A DNA stretch of 10,773 nucleotides from Synechococcus sp. MED650 (lineage in GTDB: Bacteria; Cyanobacteriota; Cyanobacteriia; PCC-6307; Cyanobiaceae), in contig NZHI01000026.1 in the NCBI GenBank assembly GCA_002691345.1, positions 4,239-15,011 of the forward strand. Direction: 5' to 3'. Below the pieces are notes generated by a model that saw only the letters and a list, made by a program, of their open reading frames with translations, did no database searches and was not told where the DNA came from. Each line of letters opens with the position of its first letter. Position 1 is the stretch's first letter. Of the stretch, positions 1 to 7,494 are shown one piece after another. The translations under genes and the position numbers were made by a program.

Positions 1-773
<773 letters not shown>

Positions 774-777
<4 letters not shown>

Positions 778-1010
778 GCCGCACGCCGATCCGCTGGTAT
801 CTGAAGGCGCAAATCGGGGTGCTCCTGCTCCCGGTAGGGCTGTGTCTCTTTGGCGAAGCGATCAGCCGCAAGGTGGTGCAAATGCTGGGCCAAGACGGCG
901 GGCCGTGGTTCTGGTACGGAACCCTGAGCCTGATCTTCATCAATGCTGGTATCGGCCTGATGATCGACAGCGGCCTCACCCGCGGTTTTCCCGGCCGCCA
1001 GCGCCCCTGA
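774..1010 (+). CDS. Small two-helix membrane protein, unknown function
   Basis: A 78-residue protein that I do not recognise. The ATG at 774 overlaps the pepA stop (ATGA), a typical translational coupling, and I prefer it to an upstream TTG at 756 that would add only six residues inside pepA. Two hydrophobic segments are visible, about residues 11-29 ([19 protein letters not shown]) and 45-64 ([20 protein letters not shown]). They are joined by a short charged loop containing [13 protein letters not shown]. The tail is basic ([10 protein letters not shown]). No catalytic motif is visible; it could be a small inner or thylakoid membrane protein. It is co-directional and overlapping with pepA, but a functional link to peptide turnover is only a guess. 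It ends exactly where the convergent gene ends. Confidence 0.75.
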
Positions 1011-1015
1011 TCAGG
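1006..1015. repeat. 10-bp palindrome formed by two abutting stop codons
   Basis: CCTGATCAGG is a perfect palindrome centred on the boundary between two convergent genes: TGA (1008-1010) ends the + strand gene and TCA (1011-1013) is the - strand TGA. Flanking AGCG (1000-1003) and CGCT (1017-1020) can extend it into an imperfect hairpin with unpaired bases between the two stem parts. No T-run follows on either strand, so an intrinsic terminator role is doubtful. Confidence 0.4.
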
Positions 1016-1193
1016 ACGCTACGGAGTGAAACGCCCTGGCACGGTCAGGGGTTTCCAGTGCATGAATCTGCCAACGCGCGCGTTCCGAGCACGATCCGAG
1101 CACCCGATCCAAATCATCCGACGCATGCTTCGGCGAAGGATAGGGACCAATGTGCCGAGTGCCGAGACCATCCTTAATGGTCAGCAGATACAT
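1011..1193 (-). CDS. Small 60-residue protein of unknown function
   Basis: A short - strand gene that I do not recognise by function. The chosen ATG at 1193 has a strong Shine-Dalgarno sequence (AGGGAGG, 5-nt spacer), rare among the genes in this window, and gives MYLLTIKDGLGTRHIGPYPS at the N-terminus. An upstream GTG at 1226 would add 11 residues but would place the ribosome site inside the protein, so I reject it. The protein is soluble and charged. It has a short beta-like start (YLLTIKDG), a GPYPSPKHASDDLDR stretch that looks helical after the prolines, and a second ordered-looking segment (RARWQIHALE). There is one Cys (C35) and no metal or nucleotide motif. It has its own spacer upstream, so it is probably transcribed alone. 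Its stop touches the stop of the convergent membrane-protein gene with no bases between. I am fairly confident it is real because of the ribosome site and the start position. Confidence 0.68.
   Translation of the reverse strand: MYLLTIKDGLGTRHIGPYPSPKHASDDLDRVLGSCSERARWQIHALETPDRARAFHSVAS
1029..1054 (+). terminator. Candidate hairpin terminator for the pepA transcript
   Basis: AAAC-G-CCCTG, a 7-nt loop GCACGGT, then CAGGG-GTTT can fold into a nine-pair stem with one bulged G (1033). It begins 18 nt past the stop of the 78-residue gene and ends in GTTTCC. The T-run is short and partly inside the stem, so efficiency is uncertain. It lies inside the coding region of the opposite gene, so the shape could also be chance. 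Confidence 0.3.
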
Positions 1194-1198
1194 ACAAC

Positions 1199-1205
1199 CC
1201 TCCCT
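1199..1205 (-). promoter_or_regulatory. Ribosome binding site deciding the start of the 60-residue gene
   Basis: Read on the - strand this is AGGGAGG, 5 nt before the ATG at 1193. It is the best Shine-Dalgarno match I noticed in the window and is the reason for choosing ATG 1193 over GTG 1226. Confidence 0.7.
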
Positions 1206-1213
1206 TCGCAGGC

Positions 1214-1232
1214 TCAGATTAAACACATCTGA
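1214..1232. repeat. Operator-like inverted repeat in the leader of the 60-residue gene
   Basis: TCAGAT, a 7-nt spacer (TAAACAC), then ATCTGA form a perfect 6-bp inverted repeat. It ends 21 nt upstream of the ATG at 1193 and just before the ribosome binding site. It could be a binding site for a dimeric regulator or an RNA hairpin in the leader. No T-run follows, so it is not a terminator. The assignment to regulation is inference. Confidence 0.35.
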
Positions 1233-1284
1233 AATGGTCGTCGATGGCCGGGAACCCGTCTGTTCACTGAGAACTCGCTGAATT

Positions 1285-1313
1285 ATTCAAATTGCCGCGC
1301 TTAATCTTTTCAA
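1285..1313 (-). promoter_or_regulatory. Possible sigma-70-type promoter for the 60-residue gene
   Basis: On the - strand TTGAAA (1308-1313, five of six to the -35 consensus) is followed after 17 nt by TTGAAT (1285-1290, four of six to the -10 consensus, with the important second A missing). It lies in an AT-rich patch: 1281-1350 is about 36% GC, while coding sequence nearby is near 60%. Transcription would start near 1278 and give a leader of about 85 nt holding the 1214-1232 inverted repeat. This is weak evidence. The 139-nt spacer 1194-1332 otherwise shows only the palindrome TGAATTATTCA at 1279-1289 and no convincing terminator for msrA. Confidence 0.25.
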
Positions 1314-1332
1314 CAGGTTGATTGTCGATTTC

Positions 1333-1986
1333 TTAAGGATTTTGCCGGATTTGTGTAGTGCTAGGCACAACCCAAGCCGCGTCGCTGCGGGCTCGCCCAG
1401 CCCAGACGGTGTCCAGGCGTCGATCGCGGCCACAACTGAAGCGATAGAAGTTGTATTTCACGGTGTTCAGCTCTGCGTAGTTCTGGTGATACCCCTCAGC
1501 GGGCCAAAACCGGGCCGCGTCCCGGAGCTGCACCTTCAGGGCTGAACGGGGCACCCCCAGCTCCATGGCGGCGGCCTGGGCACTGGCTTCAGCTTCATGA
1601 GCTTGCGCAGCATCAGCCGTGAAAATCACAGGTCGATAGGAATCACCGCGGTCACAGAACTGGCCTCCATCATCGAGAGGATCAACATTCCGCCAATAGC
1701 TGCGAAGCAGCGTGCTGTAGCTGATCTTGGCGGGATCGAAGCGCACCTGCACCGACTCCTGATGGCCTGTGGTCTCCCCACTCACCTGCCGGTAAGTGGG
1801 ATTGGAGACCGTGCCGCCGCTGTAACCGCTCACCGCATCAATCACCCCAGGGAGCGACTCCAGGTCATGCTCCAAACACCAGAAGCACCCTCCAGCCAGC
1901 ACCGCCGTCTCCTCTGCAGCCAGAGCCGCTAAGGGAGAGCCCAGGGCCAAACAGCAGCTCAGCAGAACAATCAACAACCGTTTCAT
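1333..1986 (-). CDS. msrA: Exported peptide-methionine (S)-S-oxide reductase
   Basis: Reduces methionine-S-sulfoxide in proteins back to methionine through a catalytic cysteine and a disulfide recycled by thioredoxin-type partners. The 217-residue product carries the MsrA active site AGGCFWCLE with catalytic C34 and the conserved Glu E39, then GYSGG, the FCDRGDSYR block (residues 110-118) and YHQNYAELN near 166-173. Other cysteines are C37, C111 and C185; C185 is the likeliest resolving cysteine, by position. Residues 1-23 form a Sec-type signal peptide ([20 protein letters not shown], then ALA before AEE), so the enzyme should act in the periplasm or thylakoid lumen. LLSC at 9-12 is a poor lipobox, so a lipoprotein is possible but less likely. 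The ATG overlaps the lpxB stop (ATGA) and has its own AGGTG site. It is the last gene of the envelope operon. Confidence 0.94.
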   Translation of the reverse strand: MKRLLIVLLSCCLALGSPLAALAAEETAVLAGGCFWCLEHDLESLPGVIDAVSGYSGGTVSNPTYRQVSGETTGHQESVQVRFDPAKISYSTLLRSYWRNVDPLDDGGQFCDRGDSYRPVIFTADAAQAHEAEASAQAAAMELGVPRSALKVQLRDAARFWPAEGYHQNYAELNTVKYNFYRFSCGRDRRLDTVWAGRARSDAAWVVPSTTQIRQNP

Positions 1987-3164
1987 CCCATCACCTGATC
2001 AAAGATCGATCGCGCGGCTCGCTGGGTTACACCCGGCTCACCCAAGGTTGCGCGCAGCCTGCCATAGCCCTCCAAAATCGCCCGGCGTTCAGGCGAATCG
2101 GATAGCAGCGGCAGCGCTTGAGCCACCAAGGCATCGGCCGTCAGCTCGTCCTGCAGCAACTCAGGCACCAGCCGCTCATTCAGCAGCAAGTTCACAGGGG
2201 AGATGTGATCCACCTGAAAGCGGAGCAGGTAGCGAGCAACGAATGCTGTCAGGCCGCTGACGCGGTAGCCCACCACTTGCGGAACCCCTTGGAGAGCCAG
2301 CTCAAGGTTCACGGTGCCCGATTTCCCCAACGCCAGATCGGCAGCAGCACCGAGGGTGGTCTTGAGGGCATCCGCCTCCGCCGCCGGAATCACCCGGCTG
2401 TTTTGCACGCCAGCCGCAGCCAGGGCCATGGTCAGCGGCTGCTCAAACTGGGCCAAACCGGCCGGCACCAACACCTGCAAATCCGGATGCTGCTGCTGAA
2501 GCTGGGCCGCTGCTTTCGCCAGTGGCGGCATCAAGAAGCGCAGCTCCTGGGGGCGTGAAGCGGGCAGCAGCAACACAACCGGCGCCTTGGGATCCAAGCC
2601 AAGCTGGGCCCGAGCCTCGCGGCGATCCGGGAGGTTTTGAAAGCTGTCGAGCAGGGGATGCCCCACCCAGGTGACATCAGCGCCGCGCTCGGCATAGAAC
2701 GAGGCCTCGGCGGGGAAGATCGCCAGGATCCGATCGGTGAAATCCAACAGGCGCGTGGTGCTTCCATCACCGAAGCGCCAGGCCCATTCCTGGGGAGCGA
2801 TGTAATAGGTGATCGGCAAATCCGGCCGTTGCTTGCGCAGGCGACCCCCGAGTCGCACATTCGCTCCCACGTAGTCAATCAACACCGCTCCATCCGGCGG
2901 ACGCTCCTCCAGCAGGGCATCCACTTGGGCCTGAAGCTTCAGGGTCGGAAGAATCAGGGGTACCGCCTCCCAGAGGCCGATCGCACCCATTGGAGCGGTA
3001 TCAGCGATGAGTTCGGCGCCGGCTGCGGCCATGCGCGGGCCGCCGAGGGCCAGCAGCTCCAACTCCACACCACGACGCTCTGCTTCTGCCCAGAGGGAGC
3101 GGATCAACAGACTGCCCTGCAGATCACCGGACACCTCGCCGGTACTGATCAGCAGCCGCACCAT
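1983..3164 (-). CDS. lpxB: Lipid-A-disaccharide synthase (GT19)
   Basis: Joins UDP-2,3-diacylglucosamine and 2,3-diacylglucosamine-1-phosphate (lipid X) to make the beta-1,6-linked lipid A disaccharide and UDP, at the cytoplasmic face of the inner membrane. The 393-residue product fits the family length (E. coli 382). Visible features are the N-terminal GEVSGD motif (residues 9-14, AGEASGD in the E. coli enzyme), [11 protein letters not shown] (95-105) at the position of the E. coli IDAPDFN block with D97 aligning to the catalytic Asp, IAPQEWAWR (122-130), VGHPLLD (167-173), and the C-terminal nucleotide-sugar half with [10 protein letters not shown] (282-291), PQVVGYR (295-301) and PELLQDE (334-340). 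The start ATG overlaps the lpxA stop by one base (TGATG) and the stop overlaps the msrA start by four. No Shine-Dalgarno is seen, so translation probably depends on coupling to lpxA. Confidence 0.96.
   Translation of the reverse strand: MVRLLISTGEVSGDLQGSLLIRSLWAEAERRGVELELLALGGPRMAAAGAELIADTAPMGAIGLWEAVPLILPTLKLQAQVDALLEERPPDGAVLIDYVGANVRLGGRLRKQRPDLPITYYIAPQEWAWRFGDGSTTRLLDFTDRILAIFPAEASFYAERGADVTWVGHPLLDSFQNLPDRREARAQLGLDPKAPVVLLLPASRPQELRFLMPPLAKAAAQLQQQHPDLQVLVPAGLAQFEQPLTMALAAAGVQNSRVIPAAEADALKTTLGAAADLALGKSGTVNLELALQGVPQVVGYRVSGLTAFVARYLLRFQVDHISPVNLLLNERLVPELLQDELTADALVAQALPLLSDSPERRAILEGYGRLRATLGEPGVTQRAARSIFDQVMG
1992..1996 (-). promoter_or_regulatory. Ribosome binding site of msrA inside lpxB
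   Basis: On the - strand AGGTG lies 5 nt before the msrA ATG, inside the last codons of lpxB. It supports the ATG at 1986 and suggests that msrA can be initiated afresh as well as by coupling. Confidence 0.5.
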
Positions 3165-3988
3165 CAGCGTGCCAGAGCCGGCATCGGCCCGCGCCGTCCG
3201 GGCCCGATGGACGCCTCAAGAAAACTGCAGAGGTGCTCGGAAGCAGGGAGCAACGGTTGGGTGCGGGCCTCTCGCAACCCCTCGGCAATCACGCGGTCGG
3301 ATCGATACAGCAACGTCCAGATCTCCTGAAGTTGCTTCAGTTCCCGGCCCTCATGATTCGAGGCCATGCCACTGCGACGCAGACCAACGCGATTGAGTCC
3401 ACGCACGCGGCCTGGATGGCCTTCCACCATGCAGAACGGCGGCACATCCCGATCCACCCGGGTCATGCCACCCACCATCGCCTGGCGACCGATATGGACA
3501 AATTGATGGATACCAAGGCATCCGCCCACCACGGCTCGATCCTCGATGAACACGTGGCCTGCCACCTGAATCGCATTGGACATCACGATGTTGTTGCCCA
3601 ACACGCAGTTGTGGCCGAGATGGCAATACGCCATGAGGAGATTGCCGTCTCCAAGACGGGTCTGTTCGCCCTCCTCGGTGGCGCGGTTGATCGTCACGCA
3701 CTCTCGCAAGGTGTTGCCATCGCCGATCACCACCTCCGTATCCGCTCCGCGGTACTTCAGATCCTGAGGTTCCAGGCCAAGGCAAGCACCTGGGAACACT
3801 TTGTTATCGCGGCCCAGGGTGAGGCGCCCATCCAACACCACATGGGGGCCGATCCACGTGTTGGGCCCCACCACCACAAGGGGACCGATCACAGCACCGG
3901 GGCCCACCACAACGCCGGCCGCAAGCTCTGCCTTGGGGTCCACCACCGCCGTGGGGTGGATCTGCACCGATGCGTTCTCCACCGCCAT
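3164..3988 (-). CDS. lpxA: UDP-N-acetylglucosamine O-acyltransferase
   Basis: First step of lipid A synthesis: transfers a 3-hydroxyacyl chain from acyl carrier protein to the 3-OH of UDP-GlcNAc in the cytosol. I start the 274-residue protein at the ATG at 3988 ([18 protein letters not shown]), 5 nt after the fabZ stop; an in-frame ATG at 4030 would add 14 unrelated residues inside fabZ. Residues about 10-185 are hexapeptide repeats of the left-handed beta-helix, followed by a helical C-terminal domain. Catalytic H126 sits in HLGHNC, with H123, H145 (VAGHV) and H161 (IHQF) matching E. coli H122, H144 and H160. G174 (AMVGGM) is at the position of E. coli G173, the hydrocarbon-ruler residue that allows long chains; Pseudomonas has Met there. 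A long hydroxyacyl chain is therefore predicted. The stop overlaps lpxB as TGATG. Confidence 0.96.
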   Translation of the reverse strand: MAVENASVQIHPTAVVDPKAELAAGVVVGPGAVIGPLVVVGPNTWIGPHVVLDGRLTLGRDNKVFPGACLGLEPQDLKYRGADTEVVIGDGNTLRECVTINRATEEGEQTRLGDGNLLMAYCHLGHNCVLGNNIVMSNAIQVAGHVFIEDRAVVGGCLGIHQFVHIGRQAMVGGMTRVDRDVPPFCMVEGHPGRVRGLNRVGLRRSGMASNHEGRELKQLQEIWTLLYRSDRVIAEGLREARTQPLLPASEHLCSFLEASIGPGRRGPMPALAR

Positions 3989-3993
3989 CAATC

Positions 3994-4449
3994 TCAGTCC
4001 ACCAGCGAGAACATCAGCTCGCCGGAGCACACCAGCTCTCCGTCGACCGTGGCTTCTGCCTTCACCTTGCCGAAGCGTTTGCGCTTCAAGCTGAGCAGCT
4101 CACATCGGATCACCAGCTGATCTCCAGGAACTACAGGGCGCCGGAAGCGTACCCCGTCGATCCCAGCAAAAACGAACAATCCCTTCGGTAGATCAGGCAT
4201 CTGAGTCACGATCAGGCCACCCACCTGGGCCATGGCCTCAACAATCAGCACGCCCGGCATCAAAGGCCGCCCTGGGAAATGCCCCTGGAATTGGGGCTCG
4301 TTCATCGTGACGTTCTTGATCGCCGTTGCCGACACTCCAGGCTCATGGGCCGTCACCCGATCCACCAAAGCGAAGGGGTAGCGATGGGGCAGCAGACCAG
4401 CGATCTGCTCACTGGTGAGAACGACGTCCTTGGAGGGGATTTCAGTCAC
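3994..4449 (-). CDS. fabZ: 3-hydroxyacyl-[acyl-carrier-protein] dehydratase
   Basis: Dehydrates 3-hydroxyacyl-ACP to trans-2-enoyl-ACP in type II fatty acid elongation. It competes with LpxA for the same hydroxyacyl-ACP pool, which is the usual explanation for its place among lpx genes. The 151-residue hotdog-fold protein has the LLPHRYPF N-terminal motif (19-26), catalytic H57 in FQGHFPGRP and catalytic E71 in [11 protein letters not shown], equivalent to E. coli H54 and E68, and the [17 protein letters not shown] block (94-110). Translation starts at a GTG that overlaps the lpxC stop as GTGA. No Shine-Dalgarno precedes it, so coupling to lpxC is likely. It is followed after only 5 nt by lpxA. 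Identification is firm. Confidence 0.96.
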   Translation of the reverse strand: MTEIPSKDVVLTSEQIAGLLPHRYPFALVDRVTAHEPGVSATAIKNVTMNEPQFQGHFPGRPLMPGVLIVEAMAQVGGLIVTQMPDLPKGLFVFAGIDGVRFRRPVVPGDQLVIRCELLSLKRKRFGKVKAEATVDGELVCSGELMFSLVD

Positions 4450-5273
4450 AAAGCGGCTGCAAGATCGGTATGGAGCCCATGGGATCCCCGATAGACGAGA
4501 ACCTGAGCCTGGGGAAAACCGACGAGTGCCAGATCGCCGATCAGATCCAAGAGCTTATGGCGCACTGGTTCATCTGCGAACCGCAACGGCGGGTTCATCC
4601 ACTGATCTCCGTCACAAACAAGGGCGTTGTCCAGGGCCCCGCCCTGGATCAACCCCGCAGCCCTGAGCTGCTCAACTTGATCGCGGAAGCCGAAGGTGCG
4701 TGCAGGAGCGATCTCATCCACGAACCGTTGCGGGGTGAGCTCGAGCGCGAACTGCTGACGACCAATCGCGGCCTGGGGGAAGTCGATGATCCCCACCAAC
4801 GAGAAACGCTCCGCCGGCGTCGCTGTGATCACGCTGGCCCCGCGGCAGCGCACCATTGACTCCCTCAGCACAGGCTGCGGTAAGCGCTCCGTGGCCGCAG
4901 GCGTCAAACCGGCCTCCGCAATGGCCTCCACCCAGCCGAGGGCTGATCCATCCAGAAGCGGCACTTCCGACCCACTCAGCTCGATCTCCACATGGCTCAA
5001 TCCGCAGCCGGCGAGAGCCGCCAGCAGGTGTTCCACCGTGGACACGGTTTGCGGGCCAAGGTCGAGGGTGGTGCAGAGCTGGCTGTCTCTGACCTGATCA
5101 GGACGCAGCTGGATTGCTTCAGCCGACCCAGGCAGACGCATGTGAAAGCCGGGCTGATCGGTGGGATGCAATCGCACACGCGCTTCACTGCCGCTGTGAA
5201 GACCAACCCCAGCTCGCTCCGTATCCGTCGCCAGCGTCCACGGGGCTGTGTAGTCCTCAGGCCAATGGGTCAC
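4446..5273 (-). CDS. lpxC: UDP-3-O-acyl-N-acetylglucosamine deacetylase
   Basis: Zinc-dependent deacetylase that removes the acetyl group from UDP-3-O-acyl-GlcNAc, the committed step of lipid A synthesis, in the cytosol. The 275-residue product is slightly shorter than the E. coli enzyme (305) but complete in its active site. Zinc ligands are H82 ([10 protein letters not shown]), H239 and D243 ([12 protein letters not shown]). Catalytic residues are E81 and H265 (GSHGLH), and T193 lies in the conserved ARTFGF. These match E. coli E78, H79, H238, D242, H265 and T191. The start codon is GTG at 5273, overlapping the bamA TAG stop by one base (TAGTG), with a GGAAG ribosome site inside the last bamA codons. 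The extreme C-terminus seen in proteobacteria, a known target of FtsH proteolysis in E. coli, is absent: the protein ends at HTDLAAAL. Control by that route is therefore not evident. Confidence 0.96.
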   Translation of the reverse strand: MTHWPEDYTAPWTLATDTERAGVGLHSGSEARVRLHPTDQPGFHMRLPGSAEAIQLRPDQVRDSQLCTTLDLGPQTVSTVEHLLAALAGCGLSHVEIELSGSEVPLLDGSALGWVEAIAEAGLTPAATERLPQPVLRESMVRCRGASVITATPAERFSLVGIIDFPQAAIGRQQFALELTPQRFVDEIAPARTFGFRDQVEQLRAAGLIQGGALDNALVCDGDQWMNPPLRFADEPVRHKLLDLIGDLALVGFPQAQVLVYRGSHGLHTDLAAAL

Positions 5274-7450
5274 TAGAACTTCCAGCCAACTCCCAGATTG
5301 AAGCGCCAGTCTTCGGCAAAGTCCTTGCTGGCCACCTCAAGGCGAAGCGGGCCGACAGGGGTGGTAACGATCACGCCGGTGCCGACAGAAACGCCGGAAC
5401 CATCCTTATCGAGAAGCATGCCTGGTTTACCGGGCACATCCTTTTGCGTGCCGAAATCAGTGCCGGCATCCATAAACACTTCGCCAGAGAGAATGCTGAT
5501 CAAGGGGAAGCGGTATTCGATCGTGAGTTCACCAAACGATTTGGCCACTGCCAAGTCGCAGTCGTACCAACCGCGAATCGAATTGGAGCCACCCATGCAG
5601 AAGGCTTCATAGGGCGGTGCTTCGCCAAGAATCATGCCGCCCTTCACCTGAACACCAATGGCCTGGGGACAATTCGCCTCCTCACCCGGCTTTGGACGGC
5701 AACCTTTGTGAATCTTCAGCCAGTCCACCGGGAAGAACTGGGTGTAGCTGGCGCGGAAGCGATTGAAGGTGGGGGAATCTTCATTGACTCCAACAAACTG
5801 CTCCGTTCCTGCGGTGAAGAAGTTGCCGCTGGTTGGATTGCTTGGGTTGTTGAAATTGTTGTAGGTGGTGGCAAAGCGCACCCCCATCAGGAAATTGCTG
5901 TTCGCGCAGTTGTATGAAATACAAATGACGTTGTCATCCTTGACCCGTCCATTACCGAGGTTGTTGGTGGAAACGCCGTAGGGACGGTTTTCAGCAGCGA
6001 AGTTGATTGGCCGAACTTCTGTAAACGACATTCCAGCCAGCACATTCCACTTGGTGTCTTTGAAGGGATCGCCACCATTGAGCGGGCGCGCAAAGGAAAA
6101 GCTGCCACCGGTCTTGCGCAACACAACGGTGTCACCCTCGTAATCAAACCAACTGCGCTCAGGAAACTTATCCTCAGCCTTGTTGATGTTGCCAGGAGCC
6201 TTTTTGTCCTTGGTGAATTTGTACTCTCGCCCGGTTTCGTAGGCGTATTTGTTGTTGTTATCGACGTAGCTGTTGATGGTTCGGATGTTGCCGCTGTCCT
6301 CGCTCTGGAACACCTGAGGAACCTGTTGACTCAGGAACAGCGAGCTGCGGAAGCTGGTGCGGTGCTTGTCGCCGTAAATCCAGGGATCGGTGAAGTTGAG
6401 GTTGGCCAGACCGCCGTATTGGCCATAGGTGAGGTTCAAGCCCAGGTTCCAGGCCCGGCCGAACAGGTTGGTGTCCTGCACTGAAACCTGGCCGAACACA
6501 CCCTGGCTTTGGCTGTAGCCCAGGCCGCCGGATAACTGACCTGTGGACTGCTCCACAACGCCCAACACAATCACCACGTCACCGGGCTGTTCCGGCACCG
6601 GACGCAGCGTGACCTTCACATCACTGAACAGCTTGGTGGCGTAAAGGCGCTTGAGGTCTTTCTCGAGCTTGTTGCGGTTGAAGGGATCACCGGGCTGAAT
6701 CGAGATCTCGCGGGATACGACCCAATCCTTGGTCTTGCCACCGATCGGATTGCCCTTCTCATCAACGTCTTCGCCTTCCTTGTTGAGGAATTTGACTTCA
6801 ACGCCGGCAACACTGCCCTGGGTGAGCTTGAGGGTGACCACACCCTCAGGGCTCACGCGCTCAGGGCCCGTAATCCGCGCCAGGGAATAGCCCTGATCAG
6901 CCATCCACTTCTGCAGAACCTTCATCCGCTGCTGAAGGTCGTTCAAGTTCAGCGTGCGTCCGAAATCAGAGCTGAAGGTCTCCTCGATCACCTCGGCGGG
7001 CAGCAGCTCAACCTTGGGGGTGACCAAATCAACTTCGGTCAGGGTGGGGAAGGGCTCAACCTGAACGATCACTTGAACGCCCAGCGGTCCGTTCTGGGGA
7101 GTGATGCGCACATCCGAGAACCAACCGGTGGCCTGGATGGCGTTGAGATCCTGTTGCAACTCCTGGCGGGTCACCCGGCTGCCGGGGCGCACCTCCATCG
7201 CGTCGTAGGCCGCAATCTGCAGGCGCTCTTCCTCGGGATGTCCGGAGATGCCCTCGATCAGCACCTCGGAGATCAGAACGCGAGGAGCTTCTGGAACGGG
7301 CGCTGCAACCTCAACGGTTTCGGTAACGCTTTCCTCAACCTGAACGTCCTGCGCCAGACCAGGCTGCGCAACGAGGGGAATGCCGAGCACGAGACCCAGC
7401 ACAGTCCGCCGAACAGCAACCGATGAACGACGGGACATGCGGCGGGTCAT
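5273..7450 (-). CDS. bamA: Outer membrane protein assembly factor BamA (Omp85 family, cyanobacterial type)
   Basis: Outer-membrane beta-barrel that folds and inserts other barrel proteins; the cyanobacterial Omp85 is the relative of chloroplast Toc75. The 725-residue product has a signal peptide (to about residue 33, PGLA before QD) and a Glu/Pro-rich linker (37-57). Three POTRA domains follow, about 58-133, 136-212 and 215-300, as usual in cyanobacteria against five in E. coli. The third holds a hydrophilic insert (223-242, with EKGNPIGGKTKDW), which I recall as a feature of cyanobacterial Omp85. The barrel runs from about 305 and has the lid-loop motif SIRGWYD (R626) and a C-terminal beta-signal ending WRFNLGVGWKF. 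Six Cys lie in the barrel, in three close pairs (510/515, 584/594, 618/631). Two ATG starts, 7450 and 7438, are possible and neither has a clear ribosome site. It follows purC after 42 nt. Confidence 0.96.
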   Translation of the reverse strand: MTRRMSRRSSVAVRRTVLGLVLGIPLVAQPGLAQDVQVEESVTETVEVAAPVPEAPRVLISEVLIEGISGHPEEERLQIAAYDAMEVRPGSRVTRQELQQDLNAIQATGWFSDVRITPQNGPLGVQVIVQVEPFPTLTEVDLVTPKVELLPAEVIEETFSSDFGRTLNLNDLQQRMKVLQKWMADQGYSLARITGPERVSPEGVVTLKLTQGSVAGVEVKFLNKEGEDVDEKGNPIGGKTKDWVVSREISIQPGDPFNRNKLEKDLKRLYATKLFSDVKVTLRPVPEQPGDVVIVLGVVEQSTGQLSGGLGYSQSQGVFGQVSVQDTNLFGRAWNLGLNLTYGQYGGLANLNFTDPWIYGDKHRTSFRSSLFLSQQVPQVFQSEDSGNIRTINSYVDNNNKYAYETGREYKFTKDKKAPGNINKAEDKFPERSWFDYEGDTVVLRKTGGSFSFARPLNGGDPFKDTKWNVLAGMSFTEVRPINFAAENRPYGVSTNNLGNGRVKDDNVICISYNCANSNFLMGVRFATTYNNFNNPSNPTSGNFFTAGTEQFVGVNEDSPTFNRFRASYTQFFPVDWLKIHKGCRPKPGEEANCPQAIGVQVKGGMILGEAPPYEAFCMGGSNSIRGWYDCDLAVAKSFGELTIEYRFPLISILSGEVFMDAGTDFGTQKDVPGKPGMLLDKDGSGVSVGTGVIVTTPVGPLRLEVASKDFAEDWRFNLGVGWKF
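5279..5283 (-). promoter_or_regulatory. Ribosome binding site supporting the GTG start of lpxC
   Basis: On the - strand GGAAG precedes the GTG at 5273 by 5 nt and is formed by the final Trp-Lys codons of bamA. It supports GTG 5273 as the lpxC start. Confidence 0.45.
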
Positions 7451-7478
7451 TGCGACGGGATCTGGGCCGAAGCCACAA

Positions 7479-7494
7479 AATGTCCGCCGACATT
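7479..7494 (-). terminator. Small hairpin at the purC stop; possible weak terminator or attenuator
   Basis: On the - strand the last two bases of the purC TAA begin a perfect 6-bp stem AATGTC, loop GGCG, GACATT, followed by two more T and a G, so TTTT closes the structure. It is placed as an intrinsic terminator would be, but it is short and only moderately GC-rich, so it may be partial, an RNA processing site, or chance. Confidence 0.3.

Noticed and set aside
1333..1986. MsrA as a lipoprotein through LLSC at residues 9-12
   Set aside because: Leu at the -2 position and a very short hydrophobic stretch make a poor lipobox; the ALA-AEE signal peptidase I site is better.
2637..3329. Open frame of 230 codons on the + strand opposite lpxB and lpxA
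   Set aside because: It crosses the junction of two real genes on the other strand and shows no domain features.
3233..4120. Open frame of 295 codons on the + strand opposite lpxA and fabZ
   Set aside because: It is the antisense of two firmly identified genes, is very rich in His with no recognisable motif, and long antisense frames are common at this GC content.
5114..5917. Open frame of 267 codons on the + strand opposite lpxC and bamA
   Set aside because: It lies fully opposite confirmed coding sequence and its product shows no motif or sensible start; a shadow of the real genes.
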